64,000 nt of DNA, taken from Cytobacillus oceanisediminis. Lineage in GTDB: Bacteria > Bacillota > Bacilli > Bacillales > Cytobacillaceae. Positions 1 through 9,010 of the stretch are shown in pieces. Both the position numbers and the translations under genes were made by a program. Numbering within the stretch: the first letter of the stretch is position 1; the number at the start of each line of letters is the position of its first letter. The DNA lies in the NCBI RefSeq assembly GCF_004366035.1, contig NZ_SOEE01000002.1, positions 310,001 to 374,000 on the forward strand. The letters run 5' to 3'. The notes below the pieces were generated by a model, which worked only from the letters and a program-made list of their open reading frames with translations, did not search any database and was not told where the DNA came from.

Positions 1-327
1 GAAAAGAATCATAATAACGCCGTGTGTTGTAAAGATTTCATTATAGTGCTGGGAATTCAGAAATTCCATTTCAGGGCGTGCTGTCTGAGCTTTCATCAGC
101 AAACCGTCCATCCCGCCGCGGAAGAACATCAATACTGCGGAGATGATATACATGATACCGATTTTTTTATGATCAACTGTAGTCAGCCATTCTGTCCAGA
201 GGTATTTCCACTTTTTTAAATAAGTGATGGCAGCTACTGCACCAATCATCGTTAATAAAATAGCAATCTGTGAACCTAGTATAAGGGGGTCCCCAGTAAT
301 AAAAAACTCATCCCATTTAATGCCCAT
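1..327 (-). CDS. qoxB: Menaquinol oxidase aa3 subunit I (QoxB), 5' part only
   Basis: This is the start of the haem-copper oxidase subunit I; the rest lies beyond the window edge. Translation from the ATG at 327 begins MGIKWDEFFITGDPLILG and continues into a first membrane segment, then WTEWLTTVDHKKIG, a sequence typical of subunit I N-termini, and ends near TTHGVIMILF. In the family this subunit carries the low-spin haem and the haem-CuB centre that reduces oxygen and pumps protons. The start overlaps the end of qoxA by 11 bases, so the two are translationally linked in the usual qoxAB order. A strong GGAGGTGA ribosome site lies just upstream inside qoxA. Confidence 0.93.
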   Translation of the reverse strand, partial: MGIKWDEFFITGDPLILGSQIAILLTMIGAVAAITYLKKWKYLWTEWLTTVDHKKIGIMYIISAVLMFFRGGMDGLLMKAQTARPEMEFLNSQHYNEIFTTHGVIMILF

Positions 328-1306
328 GATGGTCACCTCCATGGTTTTCTTGACTATCATGGCTATCTTCTTCGCCATGACCTTCAATTACGTTTGGATT
401 CTCATTTTTATAATTGTCATCTTCTTCGAAGGTTTTACCTTGATATCCATGGCCTCTGTAGAGCTCAGGATTTGTATAAGCTTTCGAATTTGGATCAGCA
501 TGGTTAACCCATTCTAAATGAGTATTGGAATATGTCAGCCTTCCTAAATGTGTAGGCTTCAGCAGCCCTTCGTATTCTTTCTCAGTCAGTTTAGGTGCTG
601 TATCTTTAACGTCGTCAACCCATTGGTCAAAATCTTCCTGTGTTTGAGCAAGGACTTCAAACTTCATATCCGCATATCCGCGGCCGTTAAAGTTGGTGTT
701 CTGTCCTTCATATGATCCAGGGTTATCTGCGACAAGATACAGTTCCGTTTCCATTTTGGGCATCGTATATTTCTGTCCGCCTAGTGCAGGCACCCAGAAT
801 GATTGCATGGTGCTGGCAGATGTCATTTTAAAGAGAACCGGCCTATCTTCTGGAATATTGACATAGTTCACTGTTTCAATGCCTTCTTCAGGATAGCTGA
901 AGATCCATTTCCAGTCAGCAGATGTTACATGTATTGTAATAGGTTCTTTTTCTTCATAGCCTTTAGGTGTTTCTTCCAGCGCATAAAGTGTTTTTACTGT
1001 CGGGATTGTTAAGGCGATGACAATTAAAATCGGAATCCCGGTCCAGATAATTTCAAGAAGTGTACTTCCATGCTCCTCAGGGGGTTCATAATCTTTATTC
1101 TCAGGTCGTTCACGGTATTTCCACACAATGTAGCCGAATAATCCAAACACGACTGCAACGACAAGAAGCATCCAGATCAGGGACCAGTTAATTAATTCGG
1201 TAATGCTTCTTGCAACGGGGCCCTGAGGTTCAAACACAACCATATTGCAGCCGCTTAGAACGATTAAGGGCAATAGAGCTGTTAAAGAGAGCAGCATTTT
1301 CTTCAT
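317..1306 (-). CDS. qoxA: Menaquinol oxidase aa3 subunit II (QoxA), lipoprotein
   Basis: This is subunit II of the cytochrome aa3 quinol oxidase, 329 residues. The signal peptide ends in lipobox LSGC with Cys20 as the lipidated residue. Two membrane helices follow (about 38-63 and 80-105), then a periplasm-side cupredoxin-like domain. The CuA ligand Cys pair of cytochrome c oxidases is absent: the region reads NTNFNGRGYADM, as expected for a quinol oxidase. The C-terminal tail is rich in His, Asp and Glu. The ATG at 1306 is preferred because AAAGGAG lies 12 bases upstream; longer in-frame starts have no ribosome site. It heads the qox operon and reads into qoxB. Confidence 0.95.
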   Translation of the reverse strand: MKKMLLSLTALLPLIVLSGCNMVVFEPQGPVARSITELINWSLIWMLLVVAVVFGLFGYIVWKYRERPENKDYEPPEEHGSTLLEIIWTGIPILIVIALTIPTVKTLYALEETPKGYEEKEPITIHVTSADWKWIFSYPEEGIETVNYVNIPEDRPVLFKMTSASTMQSFWVPALGGQKYTMPKMETELYLVADNPGSYEGQNTNFNGRGYADMKFEVLAQTQEDFDQWVDDVKDTAPKLTEKEYEGLLKPTHLGRLTYSNTHLEWVNHADPNSKAYTNPELYRGHGYQGKTFEEDDNYKNENPNVIEGHGEEDSHDSQENHGGDHHGH

Positions 1307-1698
1307 CTTATGTTTCATCTCCTTTTGACAAAAAACTATTGTTAAATAATTCACAAATAATGTGCGGGTTTTCACAAAGATGCAAAAAAAATATATAGCT
1401 GGTAAACATAAACATCCTTAAAACCCTAATTTAACTTAGTTATCACTGTGTAAATGATATTAACATAAGCAAATATGAAAAGTTGTGACAAAAGTTAGAA
1501 GGAAATAAATGTAAGATATTTGGACAGCTGATAATTTTGTGCAAATAGCATTATTACAGGGTTTTGGTCATCAAAACAACTTTTGAACAAATTTTGAACT
1601 TTAATGCAACACCCAAATTATTATATGTTACTTCTATATTCAAACAAAAAACCGCCAATAAGAATCTCCATACATTAATTAAATGGATTCTCTCTTTA

Positions 1699-1727
1699 TT
1701 GAAAAATACTGAATAGTACAGTAACAT
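1699..1727 (+). promoter_or_regulatory. Possible sigma-A promoter of threonine aldolase
   Basis: TTGAAA and TAACAT are separated by 17 bases and lie 33 bases before the ltaA start. The 1307-1759 spacer is otherwise AT-rich and must also hold the divergent qox promoter, which I could not assign. It holds an imperfect inverted repeat near 1661-1693 (AGAATC..CAT / ATGGATTCT). Confidence 0.4.
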
Positions 1728-1759
1728 GGACTAAAAATAGAGAAGGACAGGGTGAGGAA

Positions 1760-2791
1760 ATGATTGATTTAAGAAGTGATACGGTTACAAAGCCAACTGA
1801 AGAAATGAGGAAAGCGGCTTATGAAGCAGAAGTTGGGGATGACGTATATGGAGAGGATCCATCAATAAATAAATTGGAAGAGACCGCTGCTGAGGTGCTT
1901 GGTAAGGAGGCAGCTCTGTTTGTAACGAGCGGCACGCAGGGAAATCAGATTGCCATCTTAACACATTGCCGTCCGGGCAATGAAATTATTCTCGAAGCAG
2001 AAAGCCATATTTTTTATTATGAAAGCGGCGCTTCATCTGCCTTTGCCGGTGTCCAGACAAGGACGCTGAAAGGGACAAGAGGTGTAATGAATCCCTCAGA
2101 AGTGGAGTATGCCATTAGGGGAGAAGATCAGCATTATCCGGAAACAGGATTGATTTGTCTCGAAAATACTCATAATAGAGCTGGCGGTGCCGTAATACCT
2201 ATTGATAATATGAAAGAAATATACAGCATTGCCAAAACGAATAATATTCCCGTACATATTGATGGGGCAAGACTGTTTAATGCAGCCGCAGCCTTAAACC
2301 TGCCGGCTGCTGAATTGGCCAATCATTGCGACACTGTGCAAGTATGCCTCTCAAAGGGGCTCGGAGCACCTGTTGGTTCCATTCTTGCGGGCAGCAGAGA
2401 ATTTATTGCTGCAGCAAGAAAATGGCGCAAAAGATTGGGCGGTGGACTCCGCCAGGCTGGGATCATAGCAGCTCCGGGAATTGTTGCATTAACAAATATG
2501 AGAGAGCGTTTAGCCGAGGATCACGAAAATGCTCAATACCTTGCACAGCAGCTTGGACAAATCAGAGGAATTGAAATCGTAAATCAAGTGGATACAAATA
2601 TCATTGTGGCTGATGTAAAAAACCTTAAAATGAACTCATCGGAATTTGTTGAAAAGTTAAAAGCTGAGGGCGTGCTTTCAGGCACTTTCGGACCTTCTTA
2701 TATCCGTTTTGTCACTCACTATGATGTTACTAAAAACCAGCTTGAAGATGTAATCAAAGCCATACACAGAACAGCTGGTCAAATGATCTAA
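1760..2791 (+). CDS. ltaA: Low-specificity L-threonine aldolase
   Basis: This PLP enzyme of the beta-eliminating lyase fold cleaves L-threonine and L-allo-threonine to glycine and acetaldehyde. The 343 residues begin with the family signature IDLRSDTVTKPT. They contain the cofactor-contacting HIDGAR (Asp168) and the PLP lysine in CLSKGLGAP (Lys199). Length is normal for the family. The gene stands alone, with a weak ribosome site (AGGGTGAGG) and a strong terminator just downstream. The fold and motifs are clear; the stereochemical preference cannot be read from sequence. Confidence 0.93.
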   Translation: MIDLRSDTVTKPTEEMRKAAYEAEVGDDVYGEDPSINKLEETAAEVLGKEAALFVTSGTQGNQIAILTHCRPGNEIILEAESHIFYYESGASSAFAGVQTRTLKGTRGVMNPSEVEYAIRGEDQHYPETGLICLENTHNRAGGAVIPIDNMKEIYSIAKTNNIPVHIDGARLFNAAAALNLPAAELANHCDTVQVCLSKGLGAPVGSILAGSREFIAAARKWRKRLGGGLRQAGIIAAPGIVALTNMRERLAEDHENAQYLAQQLGQIRGIEIVNQVDTNIIVADVKNLKMNSSEFVEKLKAEGVLSGTFGPSYIRFVTHYDVTKNQLEDVIKAIHRTAGQMI

Positions 2792-2795
2792 CTGC

Positions 2796-2829
2796 AAAAA
2801 AACGCATGTTTTCTGCCGCATGCGTTTTT
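2796..2829 (+). terminator. Terminator of ltaA
   Basis: A perfect 11-bp stem AAAAACGCATG / CATGCGTTTTT closes a 10-base loop and ends in a T run. Confidence 0.9.
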
Positions 2830-2853
2830 CCAATAGCACACAAATGGTTATAG

Positions 2854-2890
2854 CTAAAAAAGGAAATCGGCGCATTAGCCGATTTCCTTT
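2854..2890 (-). terminator. Terminator overlapping the end of the 48-codon gene
   Basis: A 13-bp stem AAAGGAAATCGGC / GCCGATTTCCTTT is followed on the minus strand by a T run. Its first arm encodes the last codons and the stop codon of the small minus-strand gene. Confidence 0.85.
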
Positions 2891-3021
2891 TTGTTGATTA
2901 GAGGTTCAAGCTGATTTTTTATATCATCAAGCAATTCATGAATGGTCACTTCATCATCTGTTTGCCCTTTATCAAGAGCTGATTCCAATAGCTTTGCAAA
3001 ATCATTAAAGTTAGTTTTCAT
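2875..3021 (-). CDS. Small acidic protein of unknown function, 48 aa
   Basis: The reading frame starts MKTNFNDFAKLLESAL and ends NKKEIG. A GAAGGTG ribosome site lies 7 bases before the ATG. The protein is acidic and probably helical, without a membrane segment or Cys. I do not recognise the family. The terminator stem begins within the last codons, so the gene is a compact single unit. The good ribosome site together with its own terminator is the main support for it being real. Confidence 0.72.
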   Translation of the reverse strand: MKTNFNDFAKLLESALDKGQTDDEVTIHELLDDIKNQLEPLINKKEIG

Positions 3022-3294
3022 AATAGACACCTTCAAATTGCAATGTATTTTATGACTCTATTCCCTGTTAAGATTTTTTAAAACTCATTATATATTATTA
3101 ATTTCCCAGCTGAGGCGTGACGAAAAGTGAACATCCATTCAACTTGTTCTTTGTATGGGTGTTTAGATCCAAAGAAATCCGGGTAATAAATACTGATTAA
3201 ATTTCTCAGCTGCCCCCATACCTGTCTAATACAAAGCGAATAGTATAGCAGGAAAGAGATTTTAGATTCTTTTATTAAAACAGGAGGTCTGGTT

Positions 3295-3423
3295 ATGAGA
3301 TTGGTGCAAATGGATATTGATCAGCTATTGGAATCTACATCGGAAATTGCCGAAGAAGACCTTGGCTATATGATCAGACATGTAGAAATTGATCATTTAT
3401 TAGAACGAACCCAGGATTGGTAA
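3295..3423 (+). CDS. Small acidic protein of unknown function, 42 aa
   Basis: A 42-codon frame begins MRLVQMDIDQLLESTSEI and ends RTQDW, preceded by an AGGAGGT ribosome site 7 bases before the ATG. It is rich in Asp, Glu and Leu and is probably one or two amphipathic helices. A strong terminator follows within 10 bases. I do not recognise it. The spacer upstream (3022-3294) holds no other frame that I can support. Confidence 0.72.
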   Translation: MRLVQMDIDQLLESTSEIAEEDLGYMIRHVEIDHLLERTQDW

Positions 3424-3432
3424 TATATATGG

Positions 3433-3468
3433 AAACTCCCCGCAGCGAGGAACTGAGGGGAGTTTTTT
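3433..3468 (+). terminator. Terminator, probably bidirectional
   Basis: The stem AAACTCCCC / GGGGAGTTT is followed by T6. It sits between the 42-codon gene and the convergent DMT transporter gene. Confidence 0.85.
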
Positions 3469-4405
3469 ATGCTGAAGACTTATTTTCTTGAACATGATTC
3501 TTAATCCGAAGAGATTTTTTAGAAGATATTACTACCCCCAAGGTGACAATTCCTCCGCCGATTATCTGATACAAATACAATTTTTCCTCCGTAAAACTCA
3601 ATGTAAAGATGATAGCGAAAACAGGAAGAAGATTCAGGAAAATCCCTGCTTTGGCTGCCCCAATTAAGGAAACTCCAAAATTCCAGGATAGGAAAGCCAT
3701 AACTGAAGCCAGGAAACCCACATACAGCAAGATTCCTGCGGAAGGTAATGTGAAGACAGGGCTTCTTTCCATCACTAAATATTCAATAAAGCTTAAAGGC
3801 GCCAATAGTAAAATGCCGATAAATGCGGATGCATAAAAAGAAGTTAGCATCGGCAAAACGTCTGAATATTTTTTGCCAATTACCGAATACGATGCCCACA
3901 TAATGACTGCTGCCAAGACGTATAGATCTCCGGCATTTATTTTCCATGAAAGAAACATTTCTATCGATCCTTTTGAAATAATATATAAAATGCCAAAGAC
4001 TGAGAGGAGAATTCCTGCTGCCTGTCGGGCTAAAAGCTTTTCTCTTAATATAAATATGGCTAGAATGGCGATAAAAAGGGGTGTAGTACTATTTACCACA
4101 GATGCATTAATAGAAGTGGTGTATTGCAGCGCAAAATAAATGATTGTATTGTAGCCGGCTACACCTGTCACCGCCAATAGCAAAAGTATCCGTTTATGGT
4201 GCCAAATAATGTTCCAATCTTTTTTTAGCTGCTTGACCATAAAAGGAGTTAAAAGCAAGAATGCTATAATCCATCGCAAAAGGGAAAAGAGGAGCGGCGG
4301 AAAATAATCGACACCAATTCTCCCAATTACAAAATTACCTCCCCAAATCATGTTAGCTAAAATCAGCAATAAAAAACCATACTTTTTGTTTGTCTCATCC
4401 AGCAT
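3467..4405 (-). CDS. DMT-superfamily permease (two EamA domains)
   Basis: An integral membrane protein of 312 residues with about ten hydrophobic helices arranged as two EamA repeats (about 8-145 and 155-292). The family hallmark ANMIWGGNFVIGR lies in helix 1, and MWASYSVIGKKY is the matching site at the start of the second half. Members export amino acids, metabolites or drugs, and the substrate cannot be deduced here. The protein ends in a basic tail. The ATG has a GGAAGAAGG ribosome site upstream. Neighbours are unrelated small genes, so it is probably monocistronic. Confidence 0.85.
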   Translation of the reverse strand: MLDETNKKYGFLLLILANMIWGGNFVIGRIGVDYFPPLLFSLLRWIIAFLLLTPFMVKQLKKDWNIIWHHKRILLLLAVTGVAGYNTIIYFALQYTTSINASVVNSTTPLFIAILAIFILREKLLARQAAGILLSVFGILYIISKGSIEMFLSWKINAGDLYVLAAVIMWASYSVIGKKYSDVLPMLTSFYASAFIGILLLAPLSFIEYLVMERSPVFTLPSAGILLYVGFLASVMAFLSWNFGVSLIGAAKAGIFLNLLPVFAIIFTLSFTEEKLYLYQIIGGGIVTLGVVISSKKSLRIKNHVQENKSSA

Positions 4406-4552
4406 TTGAGAAAACCTTCTTCCTGCACTGTAATAAATTAAATTTTACCTTTATCGCCAGGAAAATTCATTAATTTCAGAAATTTTATAAATTTTAATTT
4501 GTAACTATTGGAAGAATTAACCCGTCAACTTACTTAAAAAGGGGTGTCTTTC

Positions 4553-6721
4553 ATGAAGAAAAAATGGTTTTTTCTTGCCGGAATCACACTGATCATTATT
4601 TTATTGGCGTCTGTCTCGTTTCTTAACAGATTAAAAATTGTCAGTAGTCTGCCAGAAAATAATGAAGAAGTTACAGTTCTGAATAATAAAGTGTGGGAAG
4701 TTGCGTTTTCAAAAGAACTTAATTCAAATAGTGTTAACAGCAGGTCGGTTTATATTTTGAATGAGAAGGGAGAAAAAGAGCAGGTAAAAATCTCACTGGA
4801 AAATAATAATAAATCCATTGAAATTCAGCCGCCTAATGAAGGATATAATCTAAATTCTCCATACTATACATTGGTTCTTACTAAAGAAATCAAGACAAAG
4901 GGCGGACATAACCTGAATCAATCAGTAAAGACTGCTTTCAAAGTTATAAATACCCTGCCGGCAATCAGCTCAAGAAATAACTTGAACAATTACTTTTCAA
5001 AAATGCTAAATGAAGAAAGGACTTTCCTTGCTGGAAGGGATATGGCAGTGAGTGAGGAGAGCAGCAGTGAAAAGAGCTCAGCAGATTCTGCAGGAGCAGA
5101 CTTTTCCGCGACAAATGTTCAAGTAGCCGGTATAGATGAAGCTGATCTGATAAAAACGGATGGTACGCATATTTACAAAATTACTGATAATAAAGTCCAG
5201 ATTATTAAGGCCTTGCCGGCTGACAAAATGAAGATGGAATCTATATTAACATTTAATCAAGAGTTCTCTCCCTATCAGCTATTTATAGAGGGCAATCAAT
5301 TAATTGTTATGGGCCACAGCTATAAAGATGCTCCTGATCACATAGGAAAACCGGCTTCAAAAAAAATGATTGCACCTGCATTTCATTCCACAAAAACAAT
5401 TGTTTTTAATATCGAAAATAAACAAAAACCAGCACAAATCAGAGAGGCGGAGATCGAAGGCAGTTTGCTCGCTTCCAGGCTAATGGATGGAAGAGTATAT
5501 TTGATTACAAGTTATTATCCCGAATATTGGATTTTAGATAGAAATAAAAATGCAGATCTGCGCCCTCGTTATTTTGATACTGCCGAGAGCAGGGAGCCGC
5601 AGAACGTTGATTATAATGAAATAAAATATTTTCCCGGTTCCCAAAACGCAAACTATATTAATATAGGTGTATTGAATTTAAGAGCCGACAAAGAGCCACT
5701 ATCAGTCACAAGCTACTTAGGCAGCGGAAATGAATTCTATATGTCCAATAATAATCTATACTTATCAGCCGCCAATTACAGTAATGAAACAATCGCAGAC
5801 AGACAGATGCCCCATCCGGATACGAGCATCTATAAGTTCAATATAAAAGACGGAAAAGTAGAGTTCCAGACATCAGCTGAAATAAAAGGCACCGTTTTAA
5901 ATCAGTTTTCAATGGATGAATATAATGAAAACTTCAGAGTGGTAACAACCAAGGGAGAGGCCTGGGACGAGAGAACTCCTTCATCCAACAGCCTTTATAT
6001 TTTGGATAAGAATTTAAAACAGATTGGACAGCTTGAAGACCTGGCTAGAGGGGAACGGATTTATTCTGCAAGGTTTATGAATGACCGTATTTATATGGTT
6101 ACTTTTAAGGAAACGGACCCGCTCTTTGTCATTGATGGGTCAAATCCGGAAAAACCGTCTGTACTGGGTGAATTAAAAATTCCCGGCTTCAGCAATTACC
6201 TGCACCCATTAGACGAAAACCACCTCATAGGCTTTGGACATGATACGAAGATAACAGGAGGCAAAGGACCAGGCAGTCAGCCTGTTATTACAACGGACGG
6301 TGTTAAAATATCTTTATTCGATGTTAGTAATACCAATAAGCCCGTGGAAAAAGATACAGAAATAATAGGAGGACGCGGAACATATTCACCTTTAAATCAC
6401 GATCACAAAGCTCTGTTCATCCATAAAAAGAAAAATCTATATGGATTTCCGGTTTCGATCTATCAAAATAAAGAAGGAAGCCAGTTTGAATCAAATTTCG
6501 ACTACCAGGGTGCGTTATTATACAAAATTACTGCCCAAAATGGAATCGAGCTTCAAAGTCAAATTACCCATCATACAGAAAATGCAATTTATGAAGAATG
6601 GGAAGATGCAATCGAAAGGCTTATCTATATCGAAGACCACATATATAGCATTTCCCCTAAAAAAGTGGAGGCCTACCATATAGATGGATTCAAAAAAGCA
6701 GGAGAACTTGAGTTAAATTAA
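4553..6721 (+). CDS. Secreted beta-propeller protein with N-terminal Ig-like domain
   Basis: A large extracytoplasmic protein of 722 residues. It begins with a signal anchor (KKKWFFLAGITLIIILLASVS). An SbsA/Big_5-type Ig-like domain follows at about 28-130 (SSLPENNEEVTVLNNKVWEV). A Ser/Glu-rich linker leads to a C-terminal propeller of the Beta_propel family, recognised by TNVQVAGIDEADLIKTDGTH. The biochemical role of this family is not established. I chose the ATG at 4553, which lies 8 bases after AAAAAGGGG; a GTG nine bases earlier overlaps that site. A terminator follows directly, so the gene is alone. Confidence 0.85.
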   Translation: MKKKWFFLAGITLIIILLASVSFLNRLKIVSSLPENNEEVTVLNNKVWEVAFSKELNSNSVNSRSVYILNEKGEKEQVKISLENNNKSIEIQPPNEGYNLNSPYYTLVLTKEIKTKGGHNLNQSVKTAFKVINTLPAISSRNNLNNYFSKMLNEERTFLAGRDMAVSEESSSEKSSADSAGADFSATNVQVAGIDEADLIKTDGTHIYKITDNKVQIIKALPADKMKMESILTFNQEFSPYQLFIEGNQLIVMGHSYKDAPDHIGKPASKKMIAPAFHSTKTIVFNIENKQKPAQIREAEIEGSLLASRLMDGRVYLITSYYPEYWILDRNKNADLRPRYFDTAESREPQNVDYNEIKYFPGSQNANYINIGVLNLRADKEPLSVTSYLGSGNEFYMSNNNLYLSAANYSNETIADRQMPHPDTSIYKFNIKDGKVEFQTSAEIKGTVLNQFSMDEYNENFRVVTTKGEAWDERTPSSNSLYILDKNLKQIGQLEDLARGERIYSARFMNDRIYMVTFKETDPLFVIDGSNPEKPSVLGELKIPGFSNYLHPLDENHLIGFGHDTKITGGKGPGSQPVITTDGVKISLFDVSNTNKPVEKDTEIIGGRGTYSPLNHDHKALFIHKKKNLYGFPVSIYQNKEGSQFESNFDYQGALLYKITAQNGIELQSQITHHTENAIYEEWEDAIERLIYIEDHIYSISPKKVEAYHIDGFKKAGELELN

Positions 6722-6726
6722 TTGAA

Positions 6727-6757
6727 GGACCAGCCATTTTCTGGCTGGTTCTTTTTA
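6727..6757 (+). terminator. Terminator of the beta-propeller gene
   Basis: The stem ACCAGCCA / TGGCTGGT has a short loop and is followed by TTCTTTTT. Confidence 0.85.
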
Positions 6758-6881
6758 TATGCGTGCGCAAAAAAACGATAATGGCAATGAATCACCATAT
6801 ATTTGAATGAAAATGTTGAATGAAGGATAATATAATGCTGAAAGTCTATAAATATAATTTTCCTAAACGGCTGGCGAGAAT

Positions 6882-7880
6882 ATGAAAGGCAGCAGGATTC
6901 CTAAATTGATATCGTCCTAATTGGCCATGCTGTGGAATACATATATGGCAGATACTGCAGCAGTCTGCTGCATAAGCACTATATAAAAACAAATGAAGAT
7001 CCAGATGTCCTGCGGGTTTTGAAATACGCGCTATCCATCGCCAAGGATCACATAGACGACATTTCCTCACTCTTTAAAAAAGAAGAATTTCCCTGATGGA
7101 TTTAATGAAAAAGACCTGCACAATGACACACCCAAATTATGTTCAGATGTAACCTATTTAAGATTCATGCATCATTTGGGAAGAACCGGATTGAATGCCT
7201 ATTCTCTTGCTAAATCAGTTTCTGCAAGAAAAGACGTTCGAAGCATGTTTAAAAAATACTATGAACAAACAGAGAAACTTTTTGATATGGCTGCTGAAGT
7301 CATGCAAGAAAAGGGAATTTTCATTCGATCACCATATATTGAATATCCTAAGAAAGTAAGTTATGTATCAGATCCATCGTTTTCTGGGCGGAATTATCGG
7401 CAAAAGACGCCAGCTGCTTGCCATCGAAATCGCCCATCTGGGTACGAATATCGAACTATCCATTATTGCTAAAACCATGCTTTTGGCATTCAGCCAGGCA
7501 GCCGGACAAAAAAATATACGCGATTATTTTAAAAGGGGCTATGAAATGAGCCTGGAGCATGTCGAATATTTTCTCAATGTCTTAAAAATGACGAGGTGGC
7601 ATATCCAAGCACGTGGGATGGGTCCATTACAGACTCAACCATCTCACCTTTTTCGGATAAATTAATGATGTTTCTAATCGCCAGCATAACTGCGGCCGGC
7701 GTAATGGACTTTGGAATAGCCATCGGTGCAAGCGTTAGAAAAGACCTGGCTATTCAGTATGGTAAAATGATGATCAAAGTCGGTGATTTTGCAGATGAAG
7801 GAGCAAAAATTATGATAGACAACGACTGGCTGGAAAAGCCGCCTCAATCACTTGATAGAGAAAAGCTCAGGAATAAATAG
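6882..7880 (+). pseudogene. Broken DUF3231 family gene
   Basis: Joined across frames, the region reads as one DUF3231 protein of about 330 residues. Segments in order: LAMLWNTYMADTAAVCC; TNEDPDVLRVLKYAL to KKEEFP; PDGFNEKDL to YVSDPSF; LGGIIGKRRQLLAIEI to EYFLNVLK; then AYPSTWDG to LEKPPQSLDREKLRNK. An in-frame TAA lies at 6918. Frame changes fall near 6985, 7093, 7382 and 7590, each next to a short run of A, C or T. The two halves carry the repeated four-helix character of the family, whose function is unknown. Either the gene has decayed or the assembly has run-length errors; the in-frame stop favours decay. Confidence 0.85.
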
Positions 7881-7883
7881 CTG

Positions 7884-7915
7884 AAGCACCTTTTTACAGG
7901 TGCTTTATTTTTTTA
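7884..7915 (+). terminator. Terminator after the DUF3231 remnant
   Basis: The stem AAGCACCT / AGGTGCTT is followed by a T-rich run. Confidence 0.85.
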
Positions 7916-7987
7916 TTATGAATGCAGATCAAAATTTGGGGTAATAGATTACTAGCTTAGAAGAATTAAAAAAGGAGATGATCAGAT

Positions 7988-8395
7988 ATGCGTAAATGGA
8001 TGCTTGCTTTTACCGCCTGCATTCTGATGACAGCATGCAGTGCAGAGGAAGAAAATAGTGGAGAAGCAAAGAATGATTCAACTAATAGCCAGGAATATAA
8101 TGAAGCTACTAATACAGAAGGTGAAGAAAAGCCTCTCTCAGTTGCTGAATTGGAAGATCGTATTAATGAGGGAATGAATATTGATACTTACTCGGCCGAA
8201 GTTCAATCATGGGCGGAAAAAGGACAGCTTGAAATGGAAGAAACAGTTATCGTCGAAGAGGAAAACACATCATCTGCTGATATCCTGCAGCTTGCTGATG
8301 GATTTCTCGGAGTAGCTTATGATGAAAAAGAGGTGACAGAAGTTAAAATGTTCCAGTCAGCAGAACATGCCAAAGAATATTTTGAATCTCTATAA
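7988..8395 (+). CDS. Small acidic lipoprotein of unknown function
   Basis: A 135-residue protein with a short signal peptide MRKWMLAFTACILMTAC; Cys17 is the probable lipidated residue. A low-complexity Glu/Asn/Ser spacer (18-50) precedes a compact acidic domain that ends EHAKEYFESL. AAAGGAG lies ahead of the ATG. I do not recognise the domain. It is flanked by terminators and is probably anchored on the outer face of the membrane. Confidence 0.75.
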   Translation: MRKWMLAFTACILMTACSAEEENSGEAKNDSTNSQEYNEATNTEGEEKPLSVAELEDRINEGMNIDTYSAEVQSWAEKGQLEMEETVIVEEENTSSADILQLADGFLGVAYDEKEVTEVKMFQSAEHAKEYFESL

Positions 8396-8455
8396 CTGGA
8401 AAAGTGCTGGAGTTTGCCTGTCTGAATTTTAAATATTCTAATCCAACTGATAGTA

Positions 8456-8480
8456 GACCTTCCGGATGGAAGGTCTTATC
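8456..8480. terminator. Hairpin between convergent genes
   Basis: The perfect 9-bp stem AGACCTTCC / GGAAGGTCT has a 4-base loop and sits between the lipoprotein and globin genes. The T tract is weak in both directions. Confidence 0.6.
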
Positions 8481-8864
8481 TCATTCTGGGCTATTTACCA
8501 TAATGGCCGCCACCTGCATTAGTCGATCATAGAACAGAGCCGATGCAGGGTTTTGATCCAGCCCCGATTCCTTAAAGGCCTCTTTCATGCAGGCAAGCCA
8601 TCTTTGTGCTCTCAAAGGTGTAATCTCAAATGGCAGATGCCTTTGCTTCATGGCCGGCGGTCCAAACTCCTGGCTGTAAAGAGGCGGTCCTCCAAGAAAT
8701 TGTGTAAGAAACATCCTCTGTTTTCGCTTAATTTCCTCTATATCTCCTTCAAAAAGGGGACTTAATACCGGATCTTCATAAACACGGGGATAAAACGCCT
8801 CCACTAGCTTTTCAATGGTTTCAGTTCCGCCTATTTCATCAAAAAGCGTTTTAAAATCCTTCAC
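8481..8864 (-). CDS. yjbI: Truncated haemoglobin, group II (TrHbO, YjbI-like)
   Basis: A single-domain 2-on-2 globin of 127 residues. Seen in the sequence: B10 Tyr in AFYPRVYED (Tyr25), the proximal His in MKQRHLPFEI (His76) and the group II signature Trp in QRWLACM (Trp89). Group II globins bind oxygen very tightly and are linked to oxygen or NO chemistry; the exact role here is not shown. In B. subtilis yjbI sits beside the spx-mecA region, but here it is a lone gene. A palindrome of FNR type with a good -10 lies upstream at the class II position, suggesting induction at low oxygen. Confidence 0.92.
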   Translation of the reverse strand: MKDFKTLFDEIGGTETIEKLVEAFYPRVYEDPVLSPLFEGDIEEIKRKQRMFLTQFLGGPPLYSQEFGPPAMKQRHLPFEITPLRAQRWLACMKEAFKESGLDQNPASALFYDRLMQVAAIMVNSPE

Positions 8865-8897
8865 GATTCTTCACCTGCTTGAATTAAATTTTAATTC

Positions 8898-8940
8898 ATT
8901 ATATAGAAGTTATACTAACTTAAATGTGATTTAAATCACA
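8898..8940 (-). promoter_or_regulatory. FNR-type promoter of the truncated haemoglobin gene
   Basis: The perfect palindrome TGTGATTTAAATCACA (8925-8940) is centred at 8932.5. A consensus -10, TATAAT, reads on the minus strand at 8903-8898, predicting a start at about 8891. That places the palindrome at -41.5, the class II position of FNR/Crp activators. There is no separate -35, as expected. Confidence 0.7.
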
Positions 8941-9010
8941 GTATGATAATTGGCGAAACTTTTTTTATCTGTGAACGTACATTAAAGAAAGAAATCGGAA
9001 GGGTGAAAAG

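Noticed and set aside
1661..1693. Imperfect inverted repeat AGAATC..CAT / ATGGATTCT before ltaA
   Set aside because: It is interrupted by two extra bases and has no T tract, so neither operator nor terminator can be supported.
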